DNA of 64,000 bases from SIG437 sp045576235. Its GTDB lineage: Bacteria; Bacillota; Clostridia; UBA1381; UBA9506. Positions within the stretch are counted from its first letter, which is position 1. Every line of letters starts with the position of its first letter. The notes under the pieces are model-generated. The model was not told the DNA's origin and did no database searches. It worked only from the letters and a program-made list of their open reading frames with translations. A program made the position numbers and the translations under genes. The DNA lies in the NCBI GenBank assembly GCA_045576235.1, contig JAZNGA010000030.1, forward strand, positions 56,742-120,741, given 5' to 3'. Shown piece by piece: positions 51,971 through 60,703 of this stretch.

Positions 51971-53378
51971 CTTCTGTTCCTTTTGTCACGCGGATTTTCG
52001 TTCCCTGACGAGTGTCCATAACTTCAATTCCCATTTTGGAGAGCTCATCGCGGATTTCGTCAGACAATGCCCAGTCTTTGTTTTGTCGTGCTTCAGCACG
52101 CTTTTCAAGAAGAACTCTTGCTTCTTCTGATATTAAGTCTTCCTGATTCTTATAGAGAATTCCCAAAACAGCACCGAGCTCTTTATAGAGAACGACAGTG
52201 TCTTCAATCAGTTTGGCAGAAGATGTTTCTTTAACATTTGAATTTATAAATCTTGCCATTTCAAAGAGAGCTGCAATGGCGTCTGCTGTGTTTAAATCGT
52301 CATCCATTGCTGCGCAGAATTTATCTTTAAATGAAACAATTTCATCAAAAACAGCTTTTTCATCTTCTCTGATTTCTTTGCCTTTAGCTTTAGCTAAAAT
52401 GAATTCTAAATTATAAAGGCAGTTATAAAGCCTTGTAAGCCCTGATTCTGACTGCGCCAAAAGCTCATCTGAGAAATTTATTGCGCTTCTGTAGTGAGCA
52501 GAAAGCATGAAAAAGCGGATAACTTCATAATCATATTTTTTAGCAACATCGCGGACTGTGAAGAAGTTGCCTTTTGATTTCGCCATCTTTTCGTTGTTGA
52601 CATTAATATAACCATTATGCATCCAGTAGCGTGCAAAAGGTTTTCCGTTTGCTGCCTCTGACTGCGCAATTTCGTTTTCGTGGTGGGGGAAAATCAAGTC
52701 CTGACCGCCTGAGTGAATATCAATGGTCTCGCCTAAAAATTTATTAACCATGGCAGAACATTCAATATGCCAACCAGGTCTGCCTTCGCCCCAGGGGCTT
52801 TCCCATGCAGGCTCGCCTTCTTTTTTCTTTTTCCAGAGAGCAAAGTCTGTCGGATGTTTCTTTGTTTCATTAACATCAATTCTTGCACCTGCTTCTAAGT
52901 CCTCCAAAGGCTGTTTTGAGAGCTTACCATAGCCTTTGAATTTTGATGTTTCAAAATAAACATCACCATCAACATTATAAGCGTAGCCTTCGGTTTCAAG
53001 CTTTTTAACAATCTCGATGATGGCATCAATGTTTTCGGTTGCTTTCGGATGAACAGTTGCTTCTTTAATTTTCAAGCCCTGAGCATCCGTGAAATATTCT
53101 GCAATATATTTGTCAGCAAGCTCTTTAACCGTAATTCCAAGTTCATTTGCATTTTTTATCATTTTGTCATCTATATCAGTGAAGTTTTGAACAAATTTTA
53201 CATCATAGCCCGAATATTCAAAATATCTTCTTAAAGTGTCAAAAATGATAAACGGACGAGCATTTCCTATGTGGAAGAAGTTATAGACTGTAGGTCCGCA
53301 GGAATACATCTTTACTTTGCCCGTTTCCAAGGGAATAAATTCTTCTTTTTTTCTTGTCATGGTGTTATATATTTTCAT
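51960..53378 (-). CDS. cysS: Cysteinyl-tRNA synthetase
   Basis: 472 residues, ATG 53378. Zinc ligand Cys and class I HIGH box in 'MYSCGPTVYNFFHIGNARPF', zinc ligands 'GWHIECSAM' and 'IFPHHENEIAQSEA', 'DIHSGGQDL', and KMSKS box as 'KMAKSKGNFF'. Normal length. The gene follows cysE by 20 bases, linking cysteine synthesis to its charging. Confidence 0.97.
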   Translation of the reverse strand: MKIYNTMTRKKEEFIPLETGKVKMYSCGPTVYNFFHIGNARPFIIFDTLRRYFEYSGYDVKFVQNFTDIDDKMIKNANELGITVKELADKYIAEYFTDAQGLKIKEATVHPKATENIDAIIEIVKKLETEGYAYNVDGDVYFETSKFKGYGKLSKQPLEDLEAGARIDVNETKKHPTDFALWKKKKEGEPAWESPWGEGRPGWHIECSAMVNKFLGETIDIHSGGQDLIFPHHENEIAQSEAANGKPFARYWMHNGYINVNNEKMAKSKGNFFTVRDVAKKYDYEVIRFFMLSAHYRSAINFSDELLAQSESGLTRLYNCLYNLEFILAKAKGKEIREDEKAVFDEIVSFKDKFCAAMDDDLNTADAIAALFEMARFINSNVKETSSAKLIEDTVVLYKELGAVLGILYKNQEDLISEEARVLLEKRAEARQNKDWALSDEIRDELSKMGIEVMDTRQGTKIRVTKGTEDED

Positions 53379-53398
53379 AAAGCAGTCATTCCTTTCTT

Positions 53399-54043
53399 TT
53401 ACTGCGATTGTTTGTTGTTATTATTTAAAATCATCTTTTCGAGCTTTTCAAGTTGAGAAGAAAGTCTGCAAAGCTCTTGAGACACAGGGTCGGGAAGATG
53501 CACATTGTCGAAATTTGAAACGCGTCTGTTGTTTATCTTGACAATTCTTGCAGGAACGCCGACACATGTTGAATTGTCGGGGACTTCACTTAAAACAACG
53601 GCATTTGCTGCAATTTTTGAGTTGTCTCCAACCTTGAAAGGCCCTAAAACCTTAGCGCCCGCACCAACTAAAACATTGTTGCCGAGAGTCGGATGTCGTT
53701 TGCCGACATCTTTTCCCGTTCCGCCTAAGGTCACGCCCTGATAAATCGTGCAGTTGTCGCCAATTTCTGTTGTTTCACCGATTATGACACCCATACCGTG
53801 GTCAATGAAAAGGCCTCTGCCGATTTTTGCGCCGGGATGGATTTCAATACCTGTGAAGAAACGGATAGTCTGTGAGACAAATCGCGCAAGAGTATATCTT
53901 TTTTTCTTATAAAGCCAATGGGAAAGTCTATGCCAGAAAACAGCATGAAAACCCGAATACAAGAAAAGAATCTCAAAAGTGTTTCTTGCAGCGGGGTCTC
54001 TTTCTTTGATTGCACTTATTTCCTCGCGAATAAATTTAAACAA
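53399..54043 (-). CDS. cysE: Serine O-acetyltransferase
   Basis: 214 residues if translation begins at TTG 54043, giving MFKFIREEISAIKERDPAAR, which is the standard CysE opening, with AAGGA about 10 bases upstream. TTG 54052 is too near the site. Left-handed beta helix with hexapeptides ('IEIHPGAKIGRGLFIDHGMG', 'VIIGETTEIGDNCTIYQGVT', 'GKRHPTLGNNVLVGAGAKVL'). It makes O-acetylserine for cysteine. In one leftward run with cysS and mrnC. Confidence 0.94.
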   Translation of the reverse strand: MFKFIREEISAIKERDPAARNTFEILFLYSGFHAVFWHRLSHWLYKKKRYTLARFVSQTIRFFTGIEIHPGAKIGRGLFIDHGMGVIIGETTEIGDNCTIYQGVTLGGTGKDVGKRHPTLGNNVLVGAGAKVLGPFKVGDNSKIAANAVVLSEVPDNSTCVGVPARIVKINNRRVSNFDNVHLPDPVSQELCRLSSQLEKLEKMILNNNNKQSQ

Positions 54044-54115
54044 AAAGACCAATCCTTACTAATTTATATTCATTCCAAAACATTATACCTTTTTTTTACG
54101 AAAAAAACAATAGTT

Positions 54116-54601
54116 TTACATTATTTTCTTTAAAATACACACAGCAAAAGAGCTAATACCTTCACATCTGCCTTCAAAGCCGAGATGTTCCGTCGTTGTT
54201 GCTTTAACACTCACGCAATTAATAACGACAGAAAGCGTTTTTGCAATGTTTTCGCGCATTGCGTCAATGTGAGGGGCAAGCTTTGGTTTTTGTGCAACGA
54301 TGGTTGAATCTATGTTGCAGATTAAATAGCCTTTTTCTTTGATTAAATCAGCAACTTTTTTTAAAAGCATTAAGCTGTCTGCGTCTTTGAATTCAGCCTC
54401 TGTGTCAGGAAAGTGCTTTCCGATATCACCGAGAGCCAGCGCTCCCAAAAGAGCATCCATTATGGCGTGAACTAAAACATCAGCATCAGAATGTCCTAAA
54501 AGACCAACACTGTGTTCGATTTCAACACCGCCTAAAATGAGCTTTCTGCCTTCTGTCAGTTTATGTACATCGTAGCCCTGTCCGATTCTGTAGTTATCCA
54601 T
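54116..54601 (-). CDS. ispF: 2-C-methyl-D-erythritol 2,4-cyclodiphosphate synthase
   Basis: 161 residues from ATG 54601 (MDNYRIGQGYDVHKL); the frame extends to 54628 but that part overlaps ispD and is not conserved. 'GYDVHKLTEGRKLILGGVEI', 'GLLGHSDADVLVHAIMDALL', 'DIGKHFPDTEAEFKDADSLM' and 'KATTTEHLGFEGRCEGISSF' are hallmarks, with the metal-binding Asp/His pair in DVH. MEP isoprenoid pathway; follows ispD by 4 bases. Confidence 0.96.
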   Translation of the reverse strand: MDNYRIGQGYDVHKLTEGRKLILGGVEIEHSVGLLGHSDADVLVHAIMDALLGALALGDIGKHFPDTEAEFKDADSLMLLKKVADLIKEKGYLICNIDSTIVAQKPKLAPHIDAMRENIAKTLSVVINCVSVKATTTEHLGFEGRCEGISSFAVCILKKIM

Positions 54602-54605
54602 AGAG

Positions 54606-55322
54606 TCAACCTTCCATTCTGCTTTCAAGTATTTGTTCGGCTATAATTAAGTCATCACGGGTAGTGATTTTAATGTTTTCATAGCTGTCTTCAATCATTT
54701 TAATTTTTTGTTCCAGAATTTCCGCAAGCATGCAGTCATCTGTTGCTGTGATTTCACTCTGCTCAGCGTTTTCATACATTTTATCTATCAGGCTTTTTCT
54801 GAAAACCTGAGGCGTATGTATGGCATAAATATGACTTCTGTCAATTGTCTGCGTTATAAAACCATCAGAATCAACATATTTTAGCGTGTTTTTCTCCGGA
54901 ACACCAAGAGCAGCAGCGCCGTGTTCATTGGCGGAGGTGATAACCTCTGCTAAATGATTCGGGGAAACCAATGGTCGCGCCGCATCGTGCACCATAACGA
55001 TATCTGCATTTTCAGACACTTCAGAGAGACCATTTCTGACGGATTGCTGACGGGTTTTGCCGCCAACTGTGATGGTTTTCACCTTATCAATGCGAAATTC
55101 GCGTACGATATCGTTGCAACCGGGAAGGTCACATTCTGCGGTCACAATAACAATTTCATCAATATATTGACAAGCATTTAACACAGAGAGCGTTCGGGCA
55201 ATAATGGGCACGCCTGATATGTCAAGGAAAATCTTGTTTATATCAGCACCCATTCTTTCACCCTTGCCACCTGCTGCTACAATACAGCTGACATAATAAT
55301 CTCGTTTGATTCTCTTTTTCAA
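54606..55322 (-). CDS. ispD: 2-C-methyl-D-erythritol 4-phosphate cytidylyltransferase
   Basis: 238 residues from TTG 55322, with AAGGTGAT upstream. 'CIVAAGGKGERMGADINKIF' (nucleotide loop), 'VGGKTRQQSVRNGLSEVSEN', 'IVMVHDAARPLVSPNHLAEV', 'IHTPQVFRKSLIDKMYENAE' and 'ATDDCMLAEILEQKIKMIED'. Second specific step of the MEP route. Directly behind uvrA (9 bases). Confidence 0.96.
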   Translation of the reverse strand: MKKRIKRDYYVSCIVAAGGKGERMGADINKIFLDISGVPIIARTLSVLNACQYIDEIVIVTAECDLPGCNDIVREFRIDKVKTITVGGKTRQQSVRNGLSEVSENADIVMVHDAARPLVSPNHLAEVITSANEHGAAALGVPEKNTLKYVDSDGFITQTIDRSHIYAIHTPQVFRKSLIDKMYENAEQSEITATDDCMLAEILEQKIKMIEDSYENIKITTRDDLIIAEQILESRMEG

Positions 55323-55331
55323 GTGATCACC

Positions 55332-58160
55332 TTACTTTTTCAAATATTCTTTTAGATATTTTCCCGTGTAAGAGTTTTTGCATTGTGAAACTTCTTCAGG
55401 CGTTCCGCAAGAGACAATGTTTCCGCCTTTATCGCCGCCTTCAGGTCCTAAATCAATCACATAGTCAGCAGATTTTATAACATCTAAATTATGTTCGATG
55501 ACAAGGACTGTGTTTCCTGCTTCAACAAGCCTTTGTAAGACATCTAAAAGCTTGTGGACATCCGCTGTGTGAAGACCTGTTGTCGGTTCGTCTAAAATGT
55601 AAATTGTCTTTCCTGTGCTTCGTTTTGAAAGCTCTGTCGCAAGCTTGACACGCTGTGCCTCACCGCCTGAGAGCTGAGTTGAAGGTTGACCTATTTTAAC
55701 ATAAGTCAGTCCGACATCGCAAAGCGTCTGAAGCTTATTTTTGATTTTTGGGGTGTTTTTGAAAAATTCGACAGCTTCTTTAGCTGTCATATTCAAAACA
55801 TCATCAATGTTTTTGCCCTTGTAGTGAACATCAAGAGTTTCTCTGTTATAGCGTTTGCCTTTACACACTTCACAGGGCACATAAACATCGGGAAGAAAAT
55901 GCATTTCAATTTTAATGATACCGTCGCCTGAACAAGTCTCGCATCTGCCACCTTTAACATTAAAGCTGAAGCGCCCTGCCTTATAGCCCCTGATTTTTGC
56001 ATCGGAAGTCTGCGCAAAAACTTCACGAATGTCAGAGAAAACTCCTGTGTATGTTGCGGGATTTGAACGAGGCGTTCTTCCAATGGGAGACTGGTCAATA
56101 TCTACAACTTTGTCTAAATGTTCTATGCCTTCAATTTTTTTTGCTTTTCCCGGAATAGTGTGAGCTTTGTTTAATTCCCTTGCCAAACGCTTATATAAAA
56201 CCTCGTTGACAAGTGATGATTTTCCTGAACCTGAAACACCTGTGACAACACAGAAAGTTCCTAAAGGAATTTCAACATCAATATTTTTTAAGTTGTTATG
56301 GGAAGCTCCTTTGATTTTAAGAACGCTTCCGTTTCCTTTTCTTCTTTTTTCGGGAAGCGGAATGAATTTTTTTCCGCTTAAATATTGCCCTGTAACAGAT
56401 TTTTCTGATGCTATAATGTCATCAACAGTTCCTTCCGCGACAACATAGCCGCCGTGAACACCTGCACCGGGTCCTATGTCAATGATGTGGTCTGCCGCAT
56501 ACATTGTGTCAACATCGTGCTCAACGACAAGTAAGGTGTTACCAAGGTCACGAAGCTTTTTCAGTGTTGCAAGAAGCCTGTCGTTGTCTCTCTGGTGAAG
56601 ACCGATTGACGGTTCATCAAGAATATATAAAACGCCCATAAGAGAAGAACCGATTTGAGTTGCCAGACGAATTCTCTGAGCCTCTCCGCCCGAGAGAGTT
56701 GCAGATGGTCTTGAAAGCGAAAGATATTCAAGACCAACATCAACCAAAAAGCCGAGTCTTTCGTTAATCTCTTTTAAAATCATTCTTGCAATCGTTTGTT
56801 CACGCTCTGACAGTTTTAAATTTTCAAAGAAATCTTTAGCCTCAAGAACGGATAAATGAGTGACCTCATCAATATTCATACCGCCGACCGTGACTGCAAG
56901 GATTTCGGGCTTTAAGCGCTTGCCTGAGCAGGTGCTGCAAGGCTTGATGCTCATCAGTTTTTCAATCTCTGCTTTCATATATTCGCTGGATGTTTCACTA
57001 TATCTTCGTTCTAAATTATTAACAATTCCTTCAAAGGCTGCTTTAAAATTAGCTGTTCCATATGAGCGCTCATAGTGAAGGTCAAGCTTTTCTCCCTTTG
57101 TTCCATAGAGAAGAACCTTTTTCACTTCGTCGGAAAGTTCGCCGATTGGCGTTTCTAAATCAAAACCATATTTTTTGGCAAGCGCGTGGTAATATGTGTG
57201 TGCGCTTGTTTCTGTGCTTATGGCATTTGACCAGCCTGTTGCCAAAATTCCACCATCTAAGATTGACTTTGTTTCGTCAAAAATCAGTTCGGGGTCAATC
57301 TTCATTGTGTTACCAAGACCTAAACAATCGGGGCAGGCGCCAAAAGGACTGTTAAAAGAGAACATTCTCGGAGCTAAATCCTCCAAGCTGATTCCGCAGT
57401 CGTCGCAGGCATAATGTTCCGAAAAAATCATTTCTTCTCCGCCTATGACATCAATCATCACAAGCCCTGAAGCCAAAGACAGAGCTGTCTCTATAGAATC
57501 TGCAAGCCTTTTTCTGATGTCGTTTCCTGAAACAAGCCTGTCAATAACAATTTCGATGTTATGCTTTTTATTTTTATCAAGCGGAATTTGTTCTGATAAA
57601 TCATATGTTATTCCATCAACGCGAACACGGACATAACCGCCTTTTTTTGTGCTTTCAAACAGCTTGACATATTCGCCTTTTTTTCCTCTGATAACGGGGG
57701 CTAAAACCTGAAAACGCGTGCCTTCGGAAAGAGAGGAGACTTTATCTACAATCTGGTCGACAGACTGTTTTTCAATCTTTTTTCCGCATTTGGGGCAGTG
57801 CGGAATGCCAATTCTTGCAAACAAAAGACGCAGATAGTCATAAATCTCCGTAACTGTTCCGACTGTTGAACGGGGATTTTTGCTTGTCGTTTTCTGGTCA
57901 ATGCTGATAGCTGGTGATAAACCGTCAATGAATTCAACATCAGGCTTATCCATCTGTCCTAAAAACTGACGGGCATAGGAAGAAAGAGACTCAACATATC
58001 GTCTTTGACCCTCTGCATAGATAGTGTCAAACGCCAGGGTTGATTTACCTGAACCTGAAAGACCTGTTATGACAACGAGCTTATCCCTCGGAATTGTCAC
58101 ATCTATATTTTTAAGATTGTGCTCCTTAGCACCTTTTATAAAAATATTATTCCTTGCCAT
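55332..58160 (-). CDS. uvrA: Excinuclease ABC subunit A
   Basis: 942 residues, ATG 58160. Two ABC ATPase halves with Walker A 'GLSGSGKSTLAFDT' (~33) and 'GVSGSGKSSLVNEV' (~640), signatures 'LSGGEAQRIRLATQIG' and 'LSGGEAQRVKLATELS', and zinc modules 'CDDCGISLEDLAPRMFSFNS' and 'RCETCSGDGIIKIEMHFLPD'. Damage recognition in nucleotide excision repair. First of a leftward chain uvrA-ispD-ispF-cysE-cysS-mrnC. Confidence 0.98.
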   Translation of the reverse strand: MARNNIFIKGAKEHNLKNIDVTIPRDKLVVITGLSGSGKSTLAFDTIYAEGQRRYVESLSSYARQFLGQMDKPDVEFIDGLSPAISIDQKTTSKNPRSTVGTVTEIYDYLRLLFARIGIPHCPKCGKKIEKQSVDQIVDKVSSLSEGTRFQVLAPVIRGKKGEYVKLFESTKKGGYVRVRVDGITYDLSEQIPLDKNKKHNIEIVIDRLVSGNDIRKRLADSIETALSLASGLVMIDVIGGEEMIFSEHYACDDCGISLEDLAPRMFSFNSPFGACPDCLGLGNTMKIDPELIFDETKSILDGGILATGWSNAISTETSAHTYYHALAKKYGFDLETPIGELSDEVKKVLLYGTKGEKLDLHYERSYGTANFKAAFEGIVNNLERRYSETSSEYMKAEIEKLMSIKPCSTCSGKRLKPEILAVTVGGMNIDEVTHLSVLEAKDFFENLKLSEREQTIARMILKEINERLGFLVDVGLEYLSLSRPSATLSGGEAQRIRLATQIGSSLMGVLYILDEPSIGLHQRDNDRLLATLKKLRDLGNTLLVVEHDVDTMYAADHIIDIGPGAGVHGGYVVAEGTVDDIIASEKSVTGQYLSGKKFIPLPEKRRKGNGSVLKIKGASHNNLKNIDVEIPLGTFCVVTGVSGSGKSSLVNEVLYKRLARELNKAHTIPGKAKKIEGIEHLDKVVDIDQSPIGRTPRSNPATYTGVFSDIREVFAQTSDAKIRGYKAGRFSFNVKGGRCETCSGDGIIKIEMHFLPDVYVPCEVCKGKRYNRETLDVHYKGKNIDDVLNMTAKEAVEFFKNTPKIKNKLQTLCDVGLTYVKIGQPSTQLSGGEAQRVKLATELSKRSTGKTIYILDEPTTGLHTADVHKLLDVLQRLVEAGNTVLVIEHNLDVIKSADYVIDLGPEGGDKGGNIVSCGTPEEVSQCKNSYTGKYLKEYLKK

Positions 58161-58336
58161 AAATAAAAATTACCTGCCTTAAATCCATATTCTCTTATTC
58201 TATCTTAATGCTTGTTTTGTGTCAAGCTTTGAAACAGACTCATTATGATATCTTACATATATCTATTATATCACAAATGGTGACCTTTTTCAATTTAAAA
58301 TATGCGAAAATCATAAAACAAAAGTTTAAAATTATA

Positions 58337-58365
58337 TTGAAATTTGAAATGTTTTTTTGTATAAT
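58337..58365 (+). promoter_or_regulatory. Promoter of the sugar kinase gene
   Basis: TTGAAA at 58337-58342, 17 bases, TATAAT at 58360-58365. Transcription would begin near 58372, which rules out start codons before ~58385. Confidence 0.75.
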
Positions 58366-58400
58366 GTCATTTGTATAAAAATTTAAAGGATGTGTCAGAT

Positions 58401-59483
58401 TTGAATGATGTAATTTCTGTTATAAAGAATTTCCGCACAGAAGGGGACTTAGTAGAGGTTAAGCCTGTGACTGCAGGCAGAATAAACACGACATACAGAA
58501 TTGTTTTTGATAATTTGTCCTATACATTGCAGAAAATCAATAAATATGTTTTTAAAAAGCCTGATGAGGTTATGCATAATATAACTTTAGTGACAGAACA
58601 TATCAGAGAGAAAATTAAAAAAGCAGGCGGAGATGCAAGCCGCGAGTGTTTAGAGGTTATAAAGGCGCTTGACGGAAAGCCTTATTATGTTGATGATGAC
58701 GGTGAATATTGGAGAGTTTATAAATTCATAGACGATGCTTACACACTTGATGAAAATGCAGAAAGCGAAAAGCTTTTCCATGCGGGCTACGGTTTTGGAA
58801 AATTTCAAAATATGTTGTCCGATTTTGATGCAACAAAGCTTTATGAGACAATTCCGAATTTTCATAATGAGATTTCCCGTTTTGAAGATTTTAAAAAAGC
58901 GGTTGCAGAAGATGCATTTAACAGAGCAGAGGGAGCGAAAGCAGAAATTGATTTTATGATGGCAAGAGGTGACGACATCAGAAAGCTTTCAATTATGCAG
59001 CAGAATGGTGAGCTTCCCATAAAGGTTACTCATAACGACACGAAGGTTAATAATATTTTAATTGATAACGAAAAAAATGAGGCGCTTTGCGTTCTTGATT
59101 TAGACACGGTTATGCCGGGAATTTCGGTGCTTGACTTCGGCGATGCTGCAAGATTTATTACAAACACCGCAGGCGAGGATGAGACAGACCTGTCTAAAGT
59201 CAGAATAAACCTTGAAAAATATGAGTTTTTGGCAAAGGGATTTTTAGATGCAGTGGGAAAAAGCCTGACTAAAGCCGAACGAGATAATCTTTCTCAGGGT
59301 GCAAAAACAATGACTTTAGAGATTGGGATGAGATTTTTAACAGACCATTTGCAAGGCGATGTTTATTTCGGCATAGACCACGAGGGGCAGAACCTAGAAA
59401 GAGCAAAATGTCAGTTTGCCTTGGCGGCTTCAATGGAAGAACATTTTGACGAAATGATAAAAATAATTGAAAGCTGTAATTAA
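58401..59483 (+). CDS. NahK-like phosphotransferase (N-acetylhexosamine 1-kinase type)
   Basis: 360 residues from TTG 58401, with AAAGGA 10 bases upstream; the longer frame from 58371 would start at the transcription start. APH-like kinase fold: 'VTAGRINTTYRIVFDNLSYT' (ATP loop), 'YTLQKINKYVFKKPDEVMHN', the catalytic 'VTHNDTKVNNILIDNEKNEA' and metal 'VLDLDTVMPGISVLDFGDAA'. NahK of Bifidobacterium phosphorylates GlcNAc/GalNAc at C1. The substrate here is probably a hexosamine, but is not certain. Confidence 0.85.
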   Translation: MNDVISVIKNFRTEGDLVEVKPVTAGRINTTYRIVFDNLSYTLQKINKYVFKKPDEVMHNITLVTEHIREKIKKAGGDASRECLEVIKALDGKPYYVDDDGEYWRVYKFIDDAYTLDENAESEKLFHAGYGFGKFQNMLSDFDATKLYETIPNFHNEISRFEDFKKAVAEDAFNRAEGAKAEIDFMMARGDDIRKLSIMQQNGELPIKVTHNDTKVNNILIDNEKNEALCVLDLDTVMPGISVLDFGDAARFITNTAGEDETDLSKVRINLEKYEFLAKGFLDAVGKSLTKAERDNLSQGAKTMTLEIGMRFLTDHLQGDVYFGIDHEGQNLERAKCQFALAASMEEHFDEMIKIIESCN

Positions 59484-59499
59484 AAAGGAGAAGACTGAT

Positions 59500-59703
59500 A
59501 TGCCCTACGATGAAGAAGAGTTTGAAGTGTATTATAAAGTGAAGGTCACAGTAGATGACGAGGTTAAGTATGTTTTCAATAAGCGTACTTTGGTGGGGGA
59601 TATCGAATCTGCTAAAATGTTTCAGACAATGCGAAGTTTGAAGCGATGTATGTCGATGAGTGAATATAAAAATTATGAGATTATAAAGTTCCTGCGTGCT
59701 TAG
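59500..59703 (+). CDS. Small conserved-looking protein of unknown function (67 aa)
   Basis: 67 residues from ATG 59500 (AAAAAGGAGAAG upstream). Acidic start MPYDEEEFEVYYKVKVTVDD, a beta-rich core and a basic end 'SLKRCMSMSEYKNYEIIKFL'. It follows the kinase by 16 bases and is probably co-transcribed. The stem of the terminator includes its last codons, so stop codon and terminator overlap. No family recognised. Confidence 0.65.
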   Translation: MPYDEEEFEVYYKVKVTVDDEVKYVFNKRTLVGDIESAKMFQTMRSLKRCMSMSEYKNYEIIKFLRA

Positions 59704-59717
59704 CAGGAACTTTTTTT
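59686..59717 (+). terminator. Terminator after the kinase operon
   Basis: AGTTCCTGC, loop GTGCTTA, GCAGGAACT and T-run; it contains the TAG of the small gene. Confidence 0.88.
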
Positions 59718-59743
59718 ATGCAGCCGATTTTGTTCTTTTTTTT

Positions 59744-59750
59744 CATGGTA
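59744..59750 (+). promoter_or_regulatory. Possible sigma-G -10 element of pdaA
   Basis: CATGGTA agrees with the sigma-G -10 pattern CATnnTA. The -35 region (TGCAGC near 59719) is poor. The gene family is forespore-specific in Bacillus, which makes it plausible. Confidence 0.3.
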
Positions 59751-59797
59751 TGAAATATAAATAAAAAAAGATAATTATTTTTATGAAAGGAAATGCT

Positions 59798-60637
59798 ATG
59801 AAAAAATTTTTGGTGATTTTGCTTTGCTTTGCCATAGTTTCCTTAAACGGATGCAATTCAGAGAAAGATGTTTTTGAAGAAGAAATCTATATTGAACCAT
59901 CAAAGGCTGTAAATGTTGTTCTAAAACAGGGAGGAGACTATTCTCTCTATCCGAATGTGATGTATGGATGGGGAATTAAAAAGAACATAAGTGCTCCGCC
60001 GGACATTCCGGAGACTACAAAAACGCTTATGAAAAAATATAATGCATATTACATAGATGAAGGCTCCAAAAACATCTATCTGACATTTGATGAGGGGTAT
60101 GAAAATGGCTACACTGCAAAAATATTAGATGTTTTAAAAGAAAACAATGTTCCCGCCGCTTTTTTTATAACAGGACCATATTTGAAAAACGAAAAAGAAC
60201 TCGTCAAAAGAATGGTGAAAGAGGGGCACATTGTTGGAAATCACAGCATAAACCATCCGAGCCTTCCTTCTGTTGCAGATGATGAAGAACTAAAAAAAGA
60301 AATAACGGAGTTAAGCAAACAGTTTAAAGAAACTTTCGGAAAAGAAATGAAATATCTGAGGCCGCCGAGAGGAGAATATTCAGAAAGAACGCTTGCATTA
60401 ACGCGTGATTTAGGCTACACAAATGTTTTCTGGAGTTTTGCATATAAGGATTGGGAGGTTAATAATCAAAAAGGAACAGAGTATGCTTATCAGGAAATTT
60501 TAAAAGGTGTGCACGACGGAGCGGTTTTGCTCCTTCACGCTGTTTCTAAAGATAATGCTTTTGTTTTGGATTCTGTGATAAAAGAGCTTAAAAACAGAGG
60601 GTACACTTTTAAGTCATTAGATGAGTTTGGTGCATAA
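59798..60637 (+). CDS. pdaA: Spore cortex polysaccharide deacetylase PdaA
   Basis: 279 residues from ATG 59798 (GAAAGGAAATG upstream). Lipoprotein signal 'FLVILLCFAIVSLNGC' with Cys at ~20. NodB domain from ~85: 'IYLTFDEGYENGYTAKILDV' (motif 1 as TFDEG, typical of PdaA), 'HIVGNHSINHPSLPS' (zinc His), 'YLRPPRGEYSERTLALTRDL' and 'GAVLLLHAVSKDNAFVLD'. It deacetylates MurNAc, the first step of muramic delta-lactam formation in the spore cortex. Confidence 0.93.
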   Translation: MKKFLVILLCFAIVSLNGCNSEKDVFEEEIYIEPSKAVNVVLKQGGDYSLYPNVMYGWGIKKNISAPPDIPETTKTLMKKYNAYYIDEGSKNIYLTFDEGYENGYTAKILDVLKENNVPAAFFITGPYLKNEKELVKRMVKEGHIVGNHSINHPSLPSVADDEELKKEITELSKQFKETFGKEMKYLRPPRGEYSERTLALTRDLGYTNVFWSFAYKDWEVNNQKGTEYAYQEILKGVHDGAVLLLHAVSKDNAFVLDSVIKELKNRGYTFKSLDEFGA

Positions 60638-60652
60638 AACATTTTTTTCTAA

Positions 60653-60680
60653 GGATAGCGGCTTGCATTTGGGGATAATA
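60653..60680 (+). promoter_or_regulatory. Forespore-type (sigma-F/G) promoter of spoIVB
   Basis: GGATA at 60653-60657 and GGGGATAATA at 60671-60680; the latter satisfies the sigma-F -10 pattern GGnRAnAnTW. spoIVB is a forespore gene in Bacillus. Spacing (13 bases between boxes) is a little short. Confidence 0.4.
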
Positions 60681-60703
60681 TAATCTCAAAGGAAAGTGAG
60701 TCG

